IMG/VR virus record: IMGVR_UViG_3300007537_000384
Span: 1-37,751 of that record
DNA length: 37,751 nucleotides
Origin: a virus
Reading direction: 5' to 3' (one strand)
Shown: piece by piece, positions 1 to 8,939 of the stretch
Layout of the letters: the number at the start of each line of letters is the position of its first letter
Numbering within the stretch: position 1 is the stretch's first letter
Position numbers and translations under genes: made by a program
The notes under the pieces: model-generated
What the model was told of the DNA's origin: nothing
The model's database searches: none
What the model saw: only the letters and a program-made list of their open reading frames with translations

Positions 1-30
1 GAATTTCTCATTCCCCACAAAACTTTCATC
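1..30 (-). CDS. Possible start of a further leftward gene (partial)
   Basis: An ATG at 30 on the minus strand opens a frame (M-K-V-L-W-G-M-R-N) that leaves the window without a stop. It lies 12 bases downstream of the NlpC/P60-like gene, like the tight spacing elsewhere in this operon. Only nine codons are visible, so no function can be given and the frame could be chance. Confidence 0.25.
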
Positions 31-41
31 AGTTCGTATGG

Positions 42-737
42 CTATATTTTATTAATATCACGAAAGAGAAAACCACGAACAATAGTATCAACAGTGCTAT
101 TTTTAATATCTTCAATTCTCATTTCATGCTGTTTCTTAGATAATATATTTAAAATTTCTTTTGTTTCGTCTAAGACGATATCTTTCTCTTTAGCAACTTC
201 TACAAATCAATTGGTAGCAGCATAAACTCTTCGAGTTCATTTTTTTGTCCTATAGCAATAAGAATTATTGAACCATCATCTACATCTGTACAATCTTATA
301 TCTCTGATTTCTGGACTATCTCAACGAACAAAGTCTATTATTCATAGATATCTTCAATCAAATCATGTAGTTGCCATTGCAATATGATAGCCGTTCTTGC
401 TATCAAAAAAGAGAAAGTCTCATCTTCCCACTTCGTCAAAATCTTTTTTGACATTTCATTTCTTCCAAATCTTGAAAGAATTGTTGTGACTTCAAAAGTC
501 ATCATCCCATAATCAGTTATTTATTCAAAACCTCACAAAAAGTCATCAACAATCTGTATATCTTCATCTGAGGTCTCATCATCTTGCATATCTAATTCAT
601 TGTAATTTGTCTGTTCGTTCAATATAATTCTCTGTAAGCAAATAGTTTTGCACTTGGTCTTGATAACCAGTTACTGGAGACATCATGAATCCAGTAGATA
701 AAATAATTCACGATAATAATTCGACTAATCAAGTCAT
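42..737 (-). CDS. NlpC/P60-like cysteine peptidase, probable second lysin
   Basis: 231 aa, read with TGA as Gly. Residues 1-25 resemble a hydrophobic signal or anchor. A papain-like NlpC/P60 core follows: RYARGG at 49-54, then TDCGGLF at 61-67, which matches the family pattern DCSGL with Cys63 as nucleophile, and GDFLFFDSKNGYHIAM with His118 as the expected catalytic His. Three of the core glycines are TGA. NlpC/P60 enzymes cleave peptide bonds of peptidoglycan stem peptides. The ATG lies 3 bases after the stop of the amidase gene, so the two wall hydrolases are probably co-translated. The C-terminal third (about 150-231) is not recognised and may bind the wall. Family call is fairly sure; role in lysis is inferred. 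Confidence 0.72.
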
Positions 738-740
738 GGT

Positions 741-1964
741 TTAATTAAGAAGATAAACCTCAAATACTCCCGCAGTAGAATTATCATATAAAATTCTATC
801 AAGGGCAGACTCTCAAAATCACATTCGTAGGTCTAATCTTTTGTCTTTAATTGCTCAACCTCTATCCCTACATGTGACTTCAAATTCCTTATGATTTGAG
901 ACCAATAATAACTTTGCACCTAATTGGATTTCTTTAGGACAAGCTACTACCTTTTCAACCATATCTTCTGTTAATTCACCTCAAGCTCAATGAGATATGC
1001 TACCTTGAGTATTCATACATCTATCAGACCTATAAGAGCCTGTTTGAGTGTTAAATTCTCAATCAATAATATTGCAATCTATGTCAAATTTTTGAGTCCT
1101 AGGGTAATATTTACTTTGATTAGTGAATGGTGAGTAGTAACGACTAACATTATACTCTCCTAGATATGTAACTCAATCTATTTTTTTTATCCCTCTTATT
1201 TCTTCCATTGGGAAGAGTTTTCAAGGACATGCAGTAGGACTTCAAGGAACTTCATTGTGTCATATTATAGGTATTTTTCCGTAATCTTCATATAATTCTG
1301 ATATCAAATACTTAATAACTTGTATTTGTTCTTTCGTTGGTTCATGCTTATTAAAATTTCACATAACCTCCATATGAATGCCATTTCGATTGTATTCTTG
1401 ATTTCTTGTTGCAGTCACTGCTTCCCATAGTGGACGAGTTTTTTTGAATTGTCAATCCTTTCATATAATATAGTGAGTTGGTACAGAACCATGTGTTCTA
1501 AACATACTTCTTTCCATCTCATCTAGTGTTAAATCAGTACGAGTTGCTGTGTGGTGTATAACAATATTTTCATAGGTTCTAACTAACGGTTTCTTTTCTA
1601 TTACTTTTACTATTTTCTTTTCTTTTTCTCAACAAAGCTCATTCTTCTTGCAATATTCCTCATCTAGTTTACAAAGATTTTCACACATCTTTTGCATTAC
1701 ATCTCTAGTTTCATTTGCTTCATCATGTATATTATGTTGAATTGCTTTTGCTCAAGTTATTATAGCCTCTTGCTTTTCTCGTTTTAGTTTTAATTCGTTT
1801 TCATATCATTTTAATTCTTGTATTAGATTTTCATGCTTTTTGATTTGATATTTATGTATCATTGATGGCACTTGCATTCATATGGCCAAGAATATCATAC
1901 ACATTGATATTGGTATTGCGAACTTTGGTTTTATTATCTTTAATAATAATTTTTTAATTTTCAT
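741..1964 (-). CDS. Membrane-anchored endolysin: amidase_2 plus 3D domain
   Basis: 407 aa. Residues 14-34 form one membrane segment (uncleaved signal-anchor or signal peptide). Residues 40-115 are a charged helix with several Cys. Residues 130-255 are an N-acetylmuramoyl-L-alanine amidase (amidase_2/PGRP fold): IVIHHTATR with zinc ligand His137 or 138, GHNEVPGSPTACPGK with His236 and Cys246. All three Gly in that second motif are TGA, strong evidence for the recoding. Residues 295-407 match the 3D/MltA-C-type double-psi barrel: CRDRGGAIKDKRLDL at 365-379 with the Asp residues typical of that family. The protein would thus cut the amide bond and perhaps glycan strands. First of a two-gene lysis cassette, on the replication strand. 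Confidence 0.88.
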
Positions 1965-1998
1965 AATAAAAAATATAAAATAAAAAGTACAAGAACTA

Positions 1999-2211
1999 TT
2001 ACACTAAGAAATATGTTGTTTGTCTTTGAATGCTACCTCACTTTTTTACTCTTTTCTCTTTCATGATTATGGTGTATCATTCTTTTCTTAGAGTGTGTAT
2101 GCACGCACCATATCTTAAAATACCATACTTCATAGCAAACTGATGAGCTCAAACTCATTTTCTTCTTTTCTTTTGTAAAAGATTTAAAACCCTTTCCTTT
2201 TGTGTTTTCAT
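1999..2211 (-). CDS. Small winged-helix DNA-binding protein
   Basis: 70 aa, five TGA codons. The sequence follows the pattern of small phage winged-helix proteins: TQKERVLNLLQ at the start, an Ala-His-Gln-Phe-Ala recognition region, then YGILRYGACIHTLRKEGY, where the I-x-x-LRxEGY motif marks the recognition helix and wing, and a C-terminal YFLV strand. Such proteins are often regulators or endonuclease accessory factors. It lies between the lysin gene and another small HTH gene, so a role in controlling lysis or late leftward genes is possible (inference). A 41-codon frame overlapping it at 2033-2158 is judged a shadow. Confidence 0.6.
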
Positions 2212-2246
2212 TATAATAAGATAAATTATAAAACAAATATTTAATT

Positions 2247-2432
2247 TTATTCTCAAATCCACCTGTTTGTTTTTTCTGCGTAGTTCGCAAAAAAATCTTT
2301 TATTCTTTTTTGATATTTTTTAGGTATTTCTCATTTCCAAGTATAAATAGTTTGAGGATGAATCTCTAAAAATTCTGCAAGTGATTCGACACTACACTCT
2401 TTCATCTTTTCTTTTACTTGCTCAATTAACAT
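2247..2432 (-). CDS. Small helix-turn-helix protein
   Basis: 61 aa with two TGA codons. Residues 14-40 fit a helix-turn-helix: VESLAEFLEIHPQTIYTWKG, that is a first helix with Ala, a turn at EIHP and a recognition helix QTIYTWK, followed by a basic helix (KKYQKRIKDFF). This resembles Cro-like or transposase-type HTH modules. Candidate transcriptional regulator of about 7 kDa. It is separated from the upstream DUF1064 gene by 87 bases, enough for its own promoter. Function beyond DNA binding is unknown. Confidence 0.55.
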
Positions 2433-2519
2433 AACAAAATAATTATCATATAAATCATTTAATTAACACTATACTGATTTAATATTAAATTTCAAGTCTT
2501 TTTTGTAAAAAACTATTAT

Positions 2520-2945
2520 TTATTTGTTTTTTCTATTATTTCTTTTTCTTTTCTCATTTTCTTCATAACTATAAAATTCTCATTTATACAACACAACCCA
2601 AGATAAGGTGATATTTCTATATTTATAATCAAACATCTTTCTTTTTATTTTAGCCATCTGAGTCGGCATTCACTTTACATCTATTACTTTTATTTCTCAA
2701 GAAGGATATTTAAGCAAGAAGTCTGCAATATAATTTATAGCTCTGTGATTTTTGCCATCCTTTTCAAACTTCTCCTGCAACAAGAACTTCGGCTGTAGCT
2801 TGAAGTCTTCTATTACTCCATTCTTTTTCATTTCTTTACAATGGATATAATACAATGATTCAGCTTTAGAGTCGAAATCAATTCAATCAACATTTATTTT
2901 TTTTGCCTTGTATTTCGAAGTTTTCTTTGCTATGTAATTTATCAT
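2520..2945 (-). CDS. DUF1064-family nuclease (PD-(D/E)XK type)
   Basis: 141 aa. Matches the phage DUF1064 pattern along its length: basic start KYKAKKINVDGIDFDSKAES (Glu29), QPKFLLQEKF, then IADFLL with Asp75 and VIDVKG with Asp89 and Lys91, followed by MPTQMAKIKRKMFDYKY. The E...D...DxK set is that of PD-(D/E)XK nucleases; related phage proteins are thought to process branched or broken DNA. Its start lies 80 bases inside the HNH gene upstream, in a different frame. Family assignment is good; the substrate is inferred. Confidence 0.75.
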
Positions 2946-3252
2946 TTTTTCTATTTTTAACTTTTAAAATTATCTTACTGACTGTGTCTAAATATATTTG
3001 CCTATTATCAAAAGTATTAAACTTATGTATTAGGTCATGATGATATTCACAAAGAGCAATGATGTTGTCTGAGCTATCATCCTTCTTTCACCTACATGAA
3101 GTTATTATGTGATGTATAGCACTAGCAACCCTAAGACATCATTCATGCTCACAGATGTGATTTCTTCTTTTCATATCTCATCTCTTTAATCACCTACTAT
3201 CTTCTCGGTTTTGCCAATGCTGAGGATACTTTTCTATTTTTTCTCTTTGCAT
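2866..3252 (-). CDS. HNH endonuclease
   Basis: 128 aa. Residues 28-74 carry an HNH motif: RRNHICEHEGC (Cys34, Cys39), IHHI (His47-48), DNIIALCEYHH (Asn63, Cys68, His71-72). The four Cys/His residues form the structural zinc site and the His plus Asn the active site. In many HK97-type phages an HNH protein works with terminase at cos ends, but here the gene is far from terminase, so it may be a packaging partner, a repair nuclease or a free-standing homing-type enzyme. The 5' end overlaps the preceding gene by 56 bases and the 3' end overlaps the DUF1064 gene by 80. Confidence 0.82.
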
Positions 3253-4047
3253 TTTTTTTTGGAAGTGTTGCTCTAAAATATCATAATCATAATTCTGTTA
3301 TCATATCTGATTTTCTTGCATGCTTTTCTATTAATGCTTCAGAAAAGTTGATTCAACGGAGACTTAATGATTTTTTTATACTTTTAATGTGTGTAGGTTC
3401 ATTTCTCAGTCAAAGAATCAACCATATTTGGAAACCAATACCTATTTTTTCGTTATTCATATATAATCCTCCTTTGTATTTGTGTGATAATCTATATGCG
3501 TCTAGCAACTCCTTTGAATTCTCTTTAAATACTCATTTTACAAACAATGGAGAATAAAAAATCTTTGTTGAAATCAAGATTGAATATGCCTTATTTTTTA
3601 TCGGCGTATCAGAGAACATATTTAATATAAACTTTTTAGAAACAAATCAACCACGTTCTATCACCACTTCTATGTCCTTTATTCTGTCAGCATAGAAATC
3701 TAAGAAGCATCAATTCCTTGAGCCTATAGACTTTACTAATCTTTTTAAAACATAATCACGTGTATTACTTAATGTAGAAAGTGGTTTTAATCTAAACCCA
3801 TCTTTTTATCTAAAAAGTCTTTTAAGTCTTTACCTAAAATTCATTTTCTTTTATCCAATGTTCTAACTGTTTTGAGTCAGTATTTTTTCTTGTAGTAAGT
3901 TGAATTTGACATCAACATACTCAATCACATATCTTTCCAATACTTGCTATCATATATCTTATCAGCATGGACTTGTCATGTATTTTTAAATAATTCATAA
4001 TCCTCTTCTTTGGCCATTACATTTCATTTGGTTTGTAGTATAGTCAT
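3197..4047 (-). CDS. Unknown protein requiring a -1 frameshift near 3802-3810
   Basis: Two frames together look like one protein. Frame 0 runs from ATG at 4047 to TAA at 3787 (86 aa: MTILQTKGNVMAKEED... ending DKKMGLD). The -1 frame is open from just after a TAA at about 3807 down to TAG at 3197 (about 200 codons) and reads KDGFRLKPLSTLSN onward with coding-like composition and six TGA-Gly, but has no start codon in its first 60 codons. The frames meet at GATAAAAAGATGGG on the minus strand. A ribosome slip on AAAAAG or a one-base homopolymer error would join them into about 283 aa. No known domain recognised; it lies between SSB and HNH genes. Confidence 0.55.
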
Positions 4048-4081
4048 TTTCTTTTCAATAAATTATAAATGTATGTTTTCT

Positions 4082-4106
4082 GGTAGGGGCAAGAAGCCCC
4101 CACCAA
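4082..4106 (-). terminator. Hairpin between SSB-like gene and frameshifted gene
   Basis: On the minus strand GGTGGGGGC pairs with GCCCCTACC around a TTCTT loop: nine pairs with one G-U. It is the only GC-rich stretch nearby and sits in the 75-base gap after the SSB-like gene. The T tract afterwards is weak, so it may be an attenuator or RNA-processing stem and not a full terminator. Confidence 0.55.
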
Positions 4107-4122
4107 GAAAGTTGGCAACTAA

Positions 4123-4815
4123 TTAGAATGGAAGGTCTTCATCTTCATCACCTTTAGACTTTTTACTTTCCTTCTTTTCTGCTTCTTTAGATTTAGATTC
4201 TGCTTCTTTTTCAAAATCTTCTCATAGACTGTCATCTGCTTCTTCTTTATCTTCTCAATCAAATACATTGTCGTATTTTTCTCTTACCTTTTCTATTTTC
4301 TTTTCTATGATTGGTATAAGAGTATCAATACATTCGTCAGTAGCTTTATCATAGTCTGGTTTTTCCTCTCATTGAACAATCTTTTTTCCTACTAGCTTAC
4401 CTAGTTCGTCCCAAGTTCGGTATCATTCACATCGTGGAGCATTAAAATCATCTTTTTCTTTTATACTTAATGCTCTATAACCTTGTTTGTTTTTATAGAC
4501 ATCAAACACTAAGTAATCAAGAGGACTTTTACCTGCCAGCGTATTCATTACATGCCTTGATAGGCTGTCATAAAGACCAAGCTGCAAAGTAAACTCTCCA
4601 TCATCATCTACAATGTCTATCAAAAGATTTTTTACTGTAACTTTTTTACCTTGACTAGGTCAAGACTTAGGAATGATTTCTTTTGATTCTGTATCAATTC
4701 AAACAATACGTCATCAGATAGTTTTTAATTCTTCTCATTCCATAAAGAATACTGGTCGTTCTTTCTCGTTGTTTCTAATTGAAACATACGTTTTTTGAAT
4801 AGCTTTTTTTCTCAT
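4123..4815 (-). CDS. Single-strand DNA-binding protein analogue
   Basis: 230 aa. No clear classical SSB OB-fold motif is visible, but the layout suits a phage SSB: a beta-rich N-terminal part (YVSIRNNEKERPVFF, IVGIDTES, KVTVKNLLIDIVDDDGEF, DYLVFDVYKNKQGYRALSI), then a flexible charged region from about residue 175 and an acidic tail ending DEDEDLPF. The last four residues are close to the DIPF tip with which bacterial SSBs recruit replication proteins. It sits among exonucleases and next to the recombination genes. It may alternatively belong to another OB-fold phage family; the tail and location support the call. Confidence 0.65.
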
Positions 4816-4841
4816 AAGTATAATAAATAAGTATATAAAGA

Positions 4842-5483
4842 TTAGGTATGATATTTAAGAATTGAGTGTATTTTTCTAGTTGCTGCAACATCTTTTTCAC
4901 AATATTCAACAACCTTTTTTATGTCAAAGTCTTTACTATGATAATATTTTCACATATTTTTACCATCAACATCTCATCATTTAGGAGATTCCATTCACAA
5001 TGCTTCACAAATTAGATTTAAAGAAGCTCACATATATCAAGCAAATTTCCAATCTTCCATTATATCTATAGCAGCAATCTCCCATGGTTTTTTACCAATA
5101 TTATTTATTTGATATGGTATTTTTTTTGACTGTATAACAAATCTTTTACAAAGGAATGGCATATCAAAATTTTTTATATTGAATCATGCCATAGTTATGT
5201 CAGTTCTTTTTCCTATAGTATCATAGAACTCTTCTAACAACTCAGATTCATCATCGTTATGTAGTGTCTTTGTGATAAATTTATCTTTGTGCTGGAAGCA
5301 CATTGTAATACATAGTACCCTTGAATATTCAGCATACAATCCTGCCTTTTCATAATACCATTCAGATGGTTTTACTTCTCAAATGTTTTTGCAATATCTT
5401 TCTTCCCAAATCTTTTTGAGGTTTTTTGGTAGCTTACTCCAAGAATATATTGGAGCAGTTTCTATATCAAAGTATAATATCAT
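4842..5483 (-). CDS. DEDDy-type 3'-5' exonuclease (PolB-exonuclease-like)
   Basis: 213 aa, a stand-alone DnaQ-fold exonuclease. Motif Exo I is LYFDIETAP (Asp6, Glu8), Exo II is AGFNIKNFDMPFL (Asp107), and Exo III is VEYCEKDVAAT with Tyr194 and Asp198, the spacing of the DEDDy class. It resembles the exonuclease part of family B polymerases without any polymerase domain. No DNA polymerase is visible in the window, so this may proofread for the host polymerase or trim ends in recombination (inference). Starts 15 bases after the stop of the PD-(D/E)XK gene. Confidence 0.85.
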
Positions 5484-5498
5484 AATAAATAATTAGGA

Positions 5499-6431
5499 CT
5501 AAAATGAAGGAACAATAAAGTCTTGTTGTAATCAACCTTCTATTTGGTCATAAAATCCAGATTTCATAAGTTTGGTTCTATTGATTGGGTCTCATGCTTC
5601 ATGATGTATTATATCTCAATGCTTACCTTCTGTAGTATACGATATAGGATACACACTTTTCCATTCACATTTTTCATAACATTCGATTAGTGCTTCTAAT
5701 CATGGCACTATTTTTGTTTCAACCTTTTCAATCAATTGTGTTTTTGTTAATTGATATCCATAGTAAGGGTATGGTGGTACTGTTCAAAGAACATCAAGCA
5801 TTACATCACATTCAACTCAATCTCTAACCTTAGCAAGTACAAAGTAATATGCCATAGAGAGAACATAGTCAAATGTAGTATCTAAATTGTATTCGAAATA
5901 ACTCACATTTCCACTGGTTTTCCAATCTCTTATGAGTTTTCTTTCTTTAGAATATCTATCCAATGTTCATTTTAACTTTAAGTTTTTATAATTAACAATA
6001 ACCTCTTCTTGTGTTTGATACTCTCATTTAGCATCTGCTAGTGGCTGTCTCATTACTTCATTGTACATTCAAAGTATTTTCTTTCAGTCTCAATTAGAAA
6101 TAAGTTGTTTATCGTCTCCATAGTAGAGCCCTTCTAGGTCTGCAACTTTTGCTGATTTAGAATATTCAATTCATTTTTCATCTAGCTTTTTCTTTATGTC
6201 ATCCTTTAATAGTTTCTCTTCTTTGATTGCATACTTTTTAAAGAACTCATCAGCACCATAACTCAATAGGTCATCAAAAGCCGTACCAAGTTTGAAATAA
6301 TCTTTTTCTCACTCATGAGTAGAAGGTATTTCTTTTTCGTATTTTAAATAATACGCCTCTGGTCAAAAAGATAAAAAATACTTTAATTTGCTCGCTGTAA
6401 TAAATCAACGATTGTCATCAAGATAGGACAT
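5499..6431 (-). CDS. PD-(D/E)XK exonuclease, RecB/Cas4-like
   Basis: 310 aa. The N-terminal FITASKLKYFLSFGPEAYYLKY is typical of the start of Cas4/RecB-like phage nucleases. KLGTAFDDLL (about 47-56) corresponds to the conserved G-x-x-h/D motif, LKGTLDRY at 153-160 gives Asp158, and KLIRDWKTSG gives Asp169 and Lys171. Together these form a D...DxK two-metal site. Phage enzymes of this type resect double-strand ends or degrade DNA in single-strand annealing recombination; the neighbouring DUF1351-like, SSB-like and exonuclease genes fit that. Twenty or so Gly are TGA. Confidence 0.78.
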
Positions 6432-6454
6432 AGTAGTAGTATATAATATAAAAT

Positions 6455-6736
6455 TTATTTAGATTTATTTTTTGTTGCTGTTTTGTTGGTGTTTTTTGTT
6501 TTCTTTTTCTTGCTTACTTGATATCAAGACTTTCACATCTTAAATTCAATTCAATCTGGCATCAAATCATAAACTGCATTTACGACTTTCATTGATGCTT
6601 CATCGTTTCCAGTTTGTATGCTTCATCAAACAGTTCATGCAGGGGTGATAAATAAAACACTTTTTCATTCTTTCTCCACATGCACACTTGATATATTATC
6701 AAGGTTTATAATTCAAAAGTCAGCTTTAACTCGCAT
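6455..6736 (-). CDS. Small protein with basic tail, unknown
   Basis: 93 aa, eight TGA codons. A compact N-terminal part (residues 1-70, hydrophobic alternation around VKADFGIINLDNISSVHVEK and SVLFITPAG) precedes a Lys/Thr/Asn-rich tail from residue 75 that could bind nucleic acid. Not recognised. Its place between the exonuclease and the coiled-coil recombination gene suggests it belongs to the same module. Confidence 0.7.
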
Positions 6737-6760
6737 AATAATATGATTAAATATTAAAGT

Positions 6761-7912
6761 TTATTTAGTAAATCATGAAAGTAAGTCGTCTTCCTTTTCC
6801 TCTTGTGAATTTTTTCGTATGTCATCAAAAGACTCCTGTTCTTCGTCATCCTCTAATATAAAGGTAGAAACTACTCTATACATGATTCTTTTATTTCATT
6901 CTGCTTTAATTATACACTCCTCTTCATTGTAGTCATTACTCACTAGCCAATCATTCATAACCTTTGCAAGTTTCTCTTCCTTTTCTTTTCTTTTTCTATC
7001 TTCTTCTTTTCTTTTCTCTTCTATTTCATGTAACTTTCTCATTATTGGCATGAATATATCGTTTTGGAATGTAGCTTTTGTAGATTTTTCTATTTCTGAA
7101 ATAGATACCTCAAAATCATCCATCACCAAAGCTATTCATGTATGCCTAAATCATAGGTCTATAAGAGATTTTACTTTCTCTGCGTTCTCCTTATCTTTTT
7201 TTTCTCTTTCTTTTTTCTCCTTTTCTCTTCTTTTTTTATCTGCCTCTCTAGCTCTTTCCTCTGCTTCTTTGGTTGCTTTTTTTTCTGCTTCCTTTCTTGC
7301 CATCTCTACAGCTTGTTCCTTTTCTTTTTCTGCTTCTTTTTTTGCCTCTTCTTTAGCTCTCTTTTCTGCATCTTTCTTTATCTTCTCTCTCTCTTTTTCC
7401 TGTTCTATTCTTTCCTTTTCTTTTCTCATTTCCTCCTTCTCTTTTTCTATCTTTTCTTTTTCCAGTTCAAACAATCTCTTTTCTTCTTCTAAGAGCCACG
7501 CATTAAACCTATCGAAGTCCATTGCTAATATGAAATCGTCTGAAGCTGTGACTCATTTTTCCTCCATCAACTCCTTGCGTTTAGGTAGTCATTTTTTCCT
7601 TTTCTCGATTTCTTTTTGTTCATCAATCCTTTTATATTCAGAAATGAGTTTTTTTTCTAATGGTTGTATTATTCATAATAATTTTTTTTCTTGTTCTATA
7701 ACTTTTTTTTGAAAACTTATAGCTTCTGCACGGTAATCCTTCAATGTGTTTGATATGTACAATCTTTTCTTTTGAAGGTCTTTTGTCGCTAATTTAACTT
7801 GTTCATATCATTCTTTATCATCTACTCATTTTATTTCTAGCTTTCCATATTCATCTGAAATCTTTCTAAGTTCATCAATAGTTGGGTTAAACTCTTCTAA
7901 ACTAAATTTCAT
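6761..7912 (-). CDS. DUF1351-like coiled-coil protein of the recombination module
   Basis: 383 aa. The first 100 residues (EEFNPTIDELRKISDEYGK, LATKDLQKKRLYISNTLKDYR, QPLEKKLISEYKRIDEQK) follow the pattern of DUF1351 phage proteins, which often accompany recombinases or exonucleases. Residues about 140-255 and 285-325 are long Glu/Lys/Arg heptad coiled coils with few TGA; between and after them sit short globular parts (SLIDLGFRHTGIALVMDDFEV; EEECIIKAEGNKRIMYRVVSTF). Function unknown; a structural or loader role for the neighbouring nuclease is inference. The highly purine-biased coil creates long Ser/Phe-rich false frames on the other strand. Confidence 0.68.
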
Positions 7913-7930
7913 TTTATGTGTTTTTAAAAA

Positions 7931-8275
7931 TTAAAGATATGGATTTGGACTGATTCAAGAGCATCCAATTATTTTATTTGTCTCTTGTGATTTTATTTTA
8001 CCAGATACAATATAGAAATCATCTCTTCTCACTGTTTGTGCTACTACCAAGGATACTATATAAATTACTCACTTTTTCTTTGGTGCAAAAAAATCAAGAA
8101 CAGACTCATCTATTTTGTATTTTGTTTCAGTCACTGGTATTCAATCAATAGTTCAAATACTTTCCTTTTGTTGTACCAATTGTAATCTCATTCACATTAA
8201 TGGTTGAATTGTCTTTTTTTCTCAGTCTTTTAAGAATACAGTTATTGGATGTCATGTTAAATTTTTTATCATCAT
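7931..8275 (-). CDS. Conserved phage protein of the NLTPH type, unknown function
   Basis: 114 aa. It fits a widespread family of small phage/bacterial proteins that begin near NLTPHxI and end with VIYIVSLLVAQA, RDD and a RIIG segment: here NLTGHPITVFLKDGEK, GTIDGIPVTETKY, GVIYIVSLVVAQTVRRDDF and TNKIIGCSGIS. The P of TPH is a TGA-Gly here. The function of the family is not established. Two ATG codons are adjacent (8275 and 8272); the upstream one is taken. Confidence 0.72.
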
Positions 8276-8332
8276 TATATGTTTTTAATTAAAGATTTAA
8301 TTTTTTTCTTATTTGTAACCAATTATACAAAT

Positions 8333-8707
8333 TTATATATCAATTTCAAGAGATTTTTCATTTATTATGAAGTTGATGTTTTCTTCTCAATAATTTATTG
8401 TAATTTCCGTTCATTTTTTAATTGGCTCTGTTGCCACTATAAGCAATGGTCAAGTTTCTTTTTCTTGATACACCATTGCATTTGGGGTTTTACTGTGATT
8501 TATATATCTTGCGTTTTCATACACTCAAACATATCTTCAATTTATGTAGAATAATTTTGATTTCTCATCAGCAGTAAGACTATCCTCCTCATTGTATTTG
8601 GAAAAATAATAAGAGTTACTTTCAATATATTCTCATACAACATAATCTTTTCAAGCAAACAAAGCGTTTCATTTTTCTTCTGTATAGCGAACTATATTTT
8701 TATTCAT
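8333..8707 (-). CDS. Minimal SET-domain protein, putative lysine methyltransferase
   Basis: 124 aa, almost only the SET fold. GNALFAGKDYVVGEYI (13-28) is the opening strand-turn motif (usual form GxGlFA...I.kGE.I). ARYINHSKTPNA (66-77) holds the NHSxxPN motif that shapes the SAM pocket and pseudoknot. LLIVATEPIKKGTEITINYGE (88-108) ends in the catalytic-type Tyr106 before GE. No pre- or post-SET zinc clusters are present. SET enzymes methylate protein lysines using S-adenosylmethionine; the target is unknown and could be a host or phage DNA-binding protein. It lies directly upstream (in transcription order downstream) of the primase-helicase and a 61-aa protein. Confidence 0.82.
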
Positions 8708-8730
8708 GATTGTTGAAATTAACTAATAAA

Positions 8731-8916
8731 CTATTTCTTATTTGATATGTTTGTTGGAGAGTCTACCTTGTTGATAGTTACGGTTGCAACGTTTCAATTT
8801 TTTCTCTCCTCTGCAATCTCTGTGTTGTAGTATCAACCATATTTTTTTCTCAAGCTATCAATTTTTTTTTCGTAATCATCTTTGCTTTTATAAGCAAAAC
8901 TTTCTGTGAAGTACAT
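8731..8916 (-). CDS. Small hypothetical protein
   Basis: 61 aa, charged (SKDDYEKKIDSLRKKYGG, EIAEERKNGNVATVTI), two TGA codons. ATG follows the primase-helicase stop by 23 bases and its stop precedes the SET gene by 23 bases. Not recognised; likely soluble. Confidence 0.6.
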
Positions 8917-8939
8917 AACGATTGTATTAAAAAATAAAA

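Noticed and set aside
7050-7712. 220-codon Ser/Phe-rich open frame on the plus strand
   Set aside because: It is the complement of the Glu/Lys coiled-coil gene at 6761-7912; purine-rich coil coding leaves few stops on the other strand.
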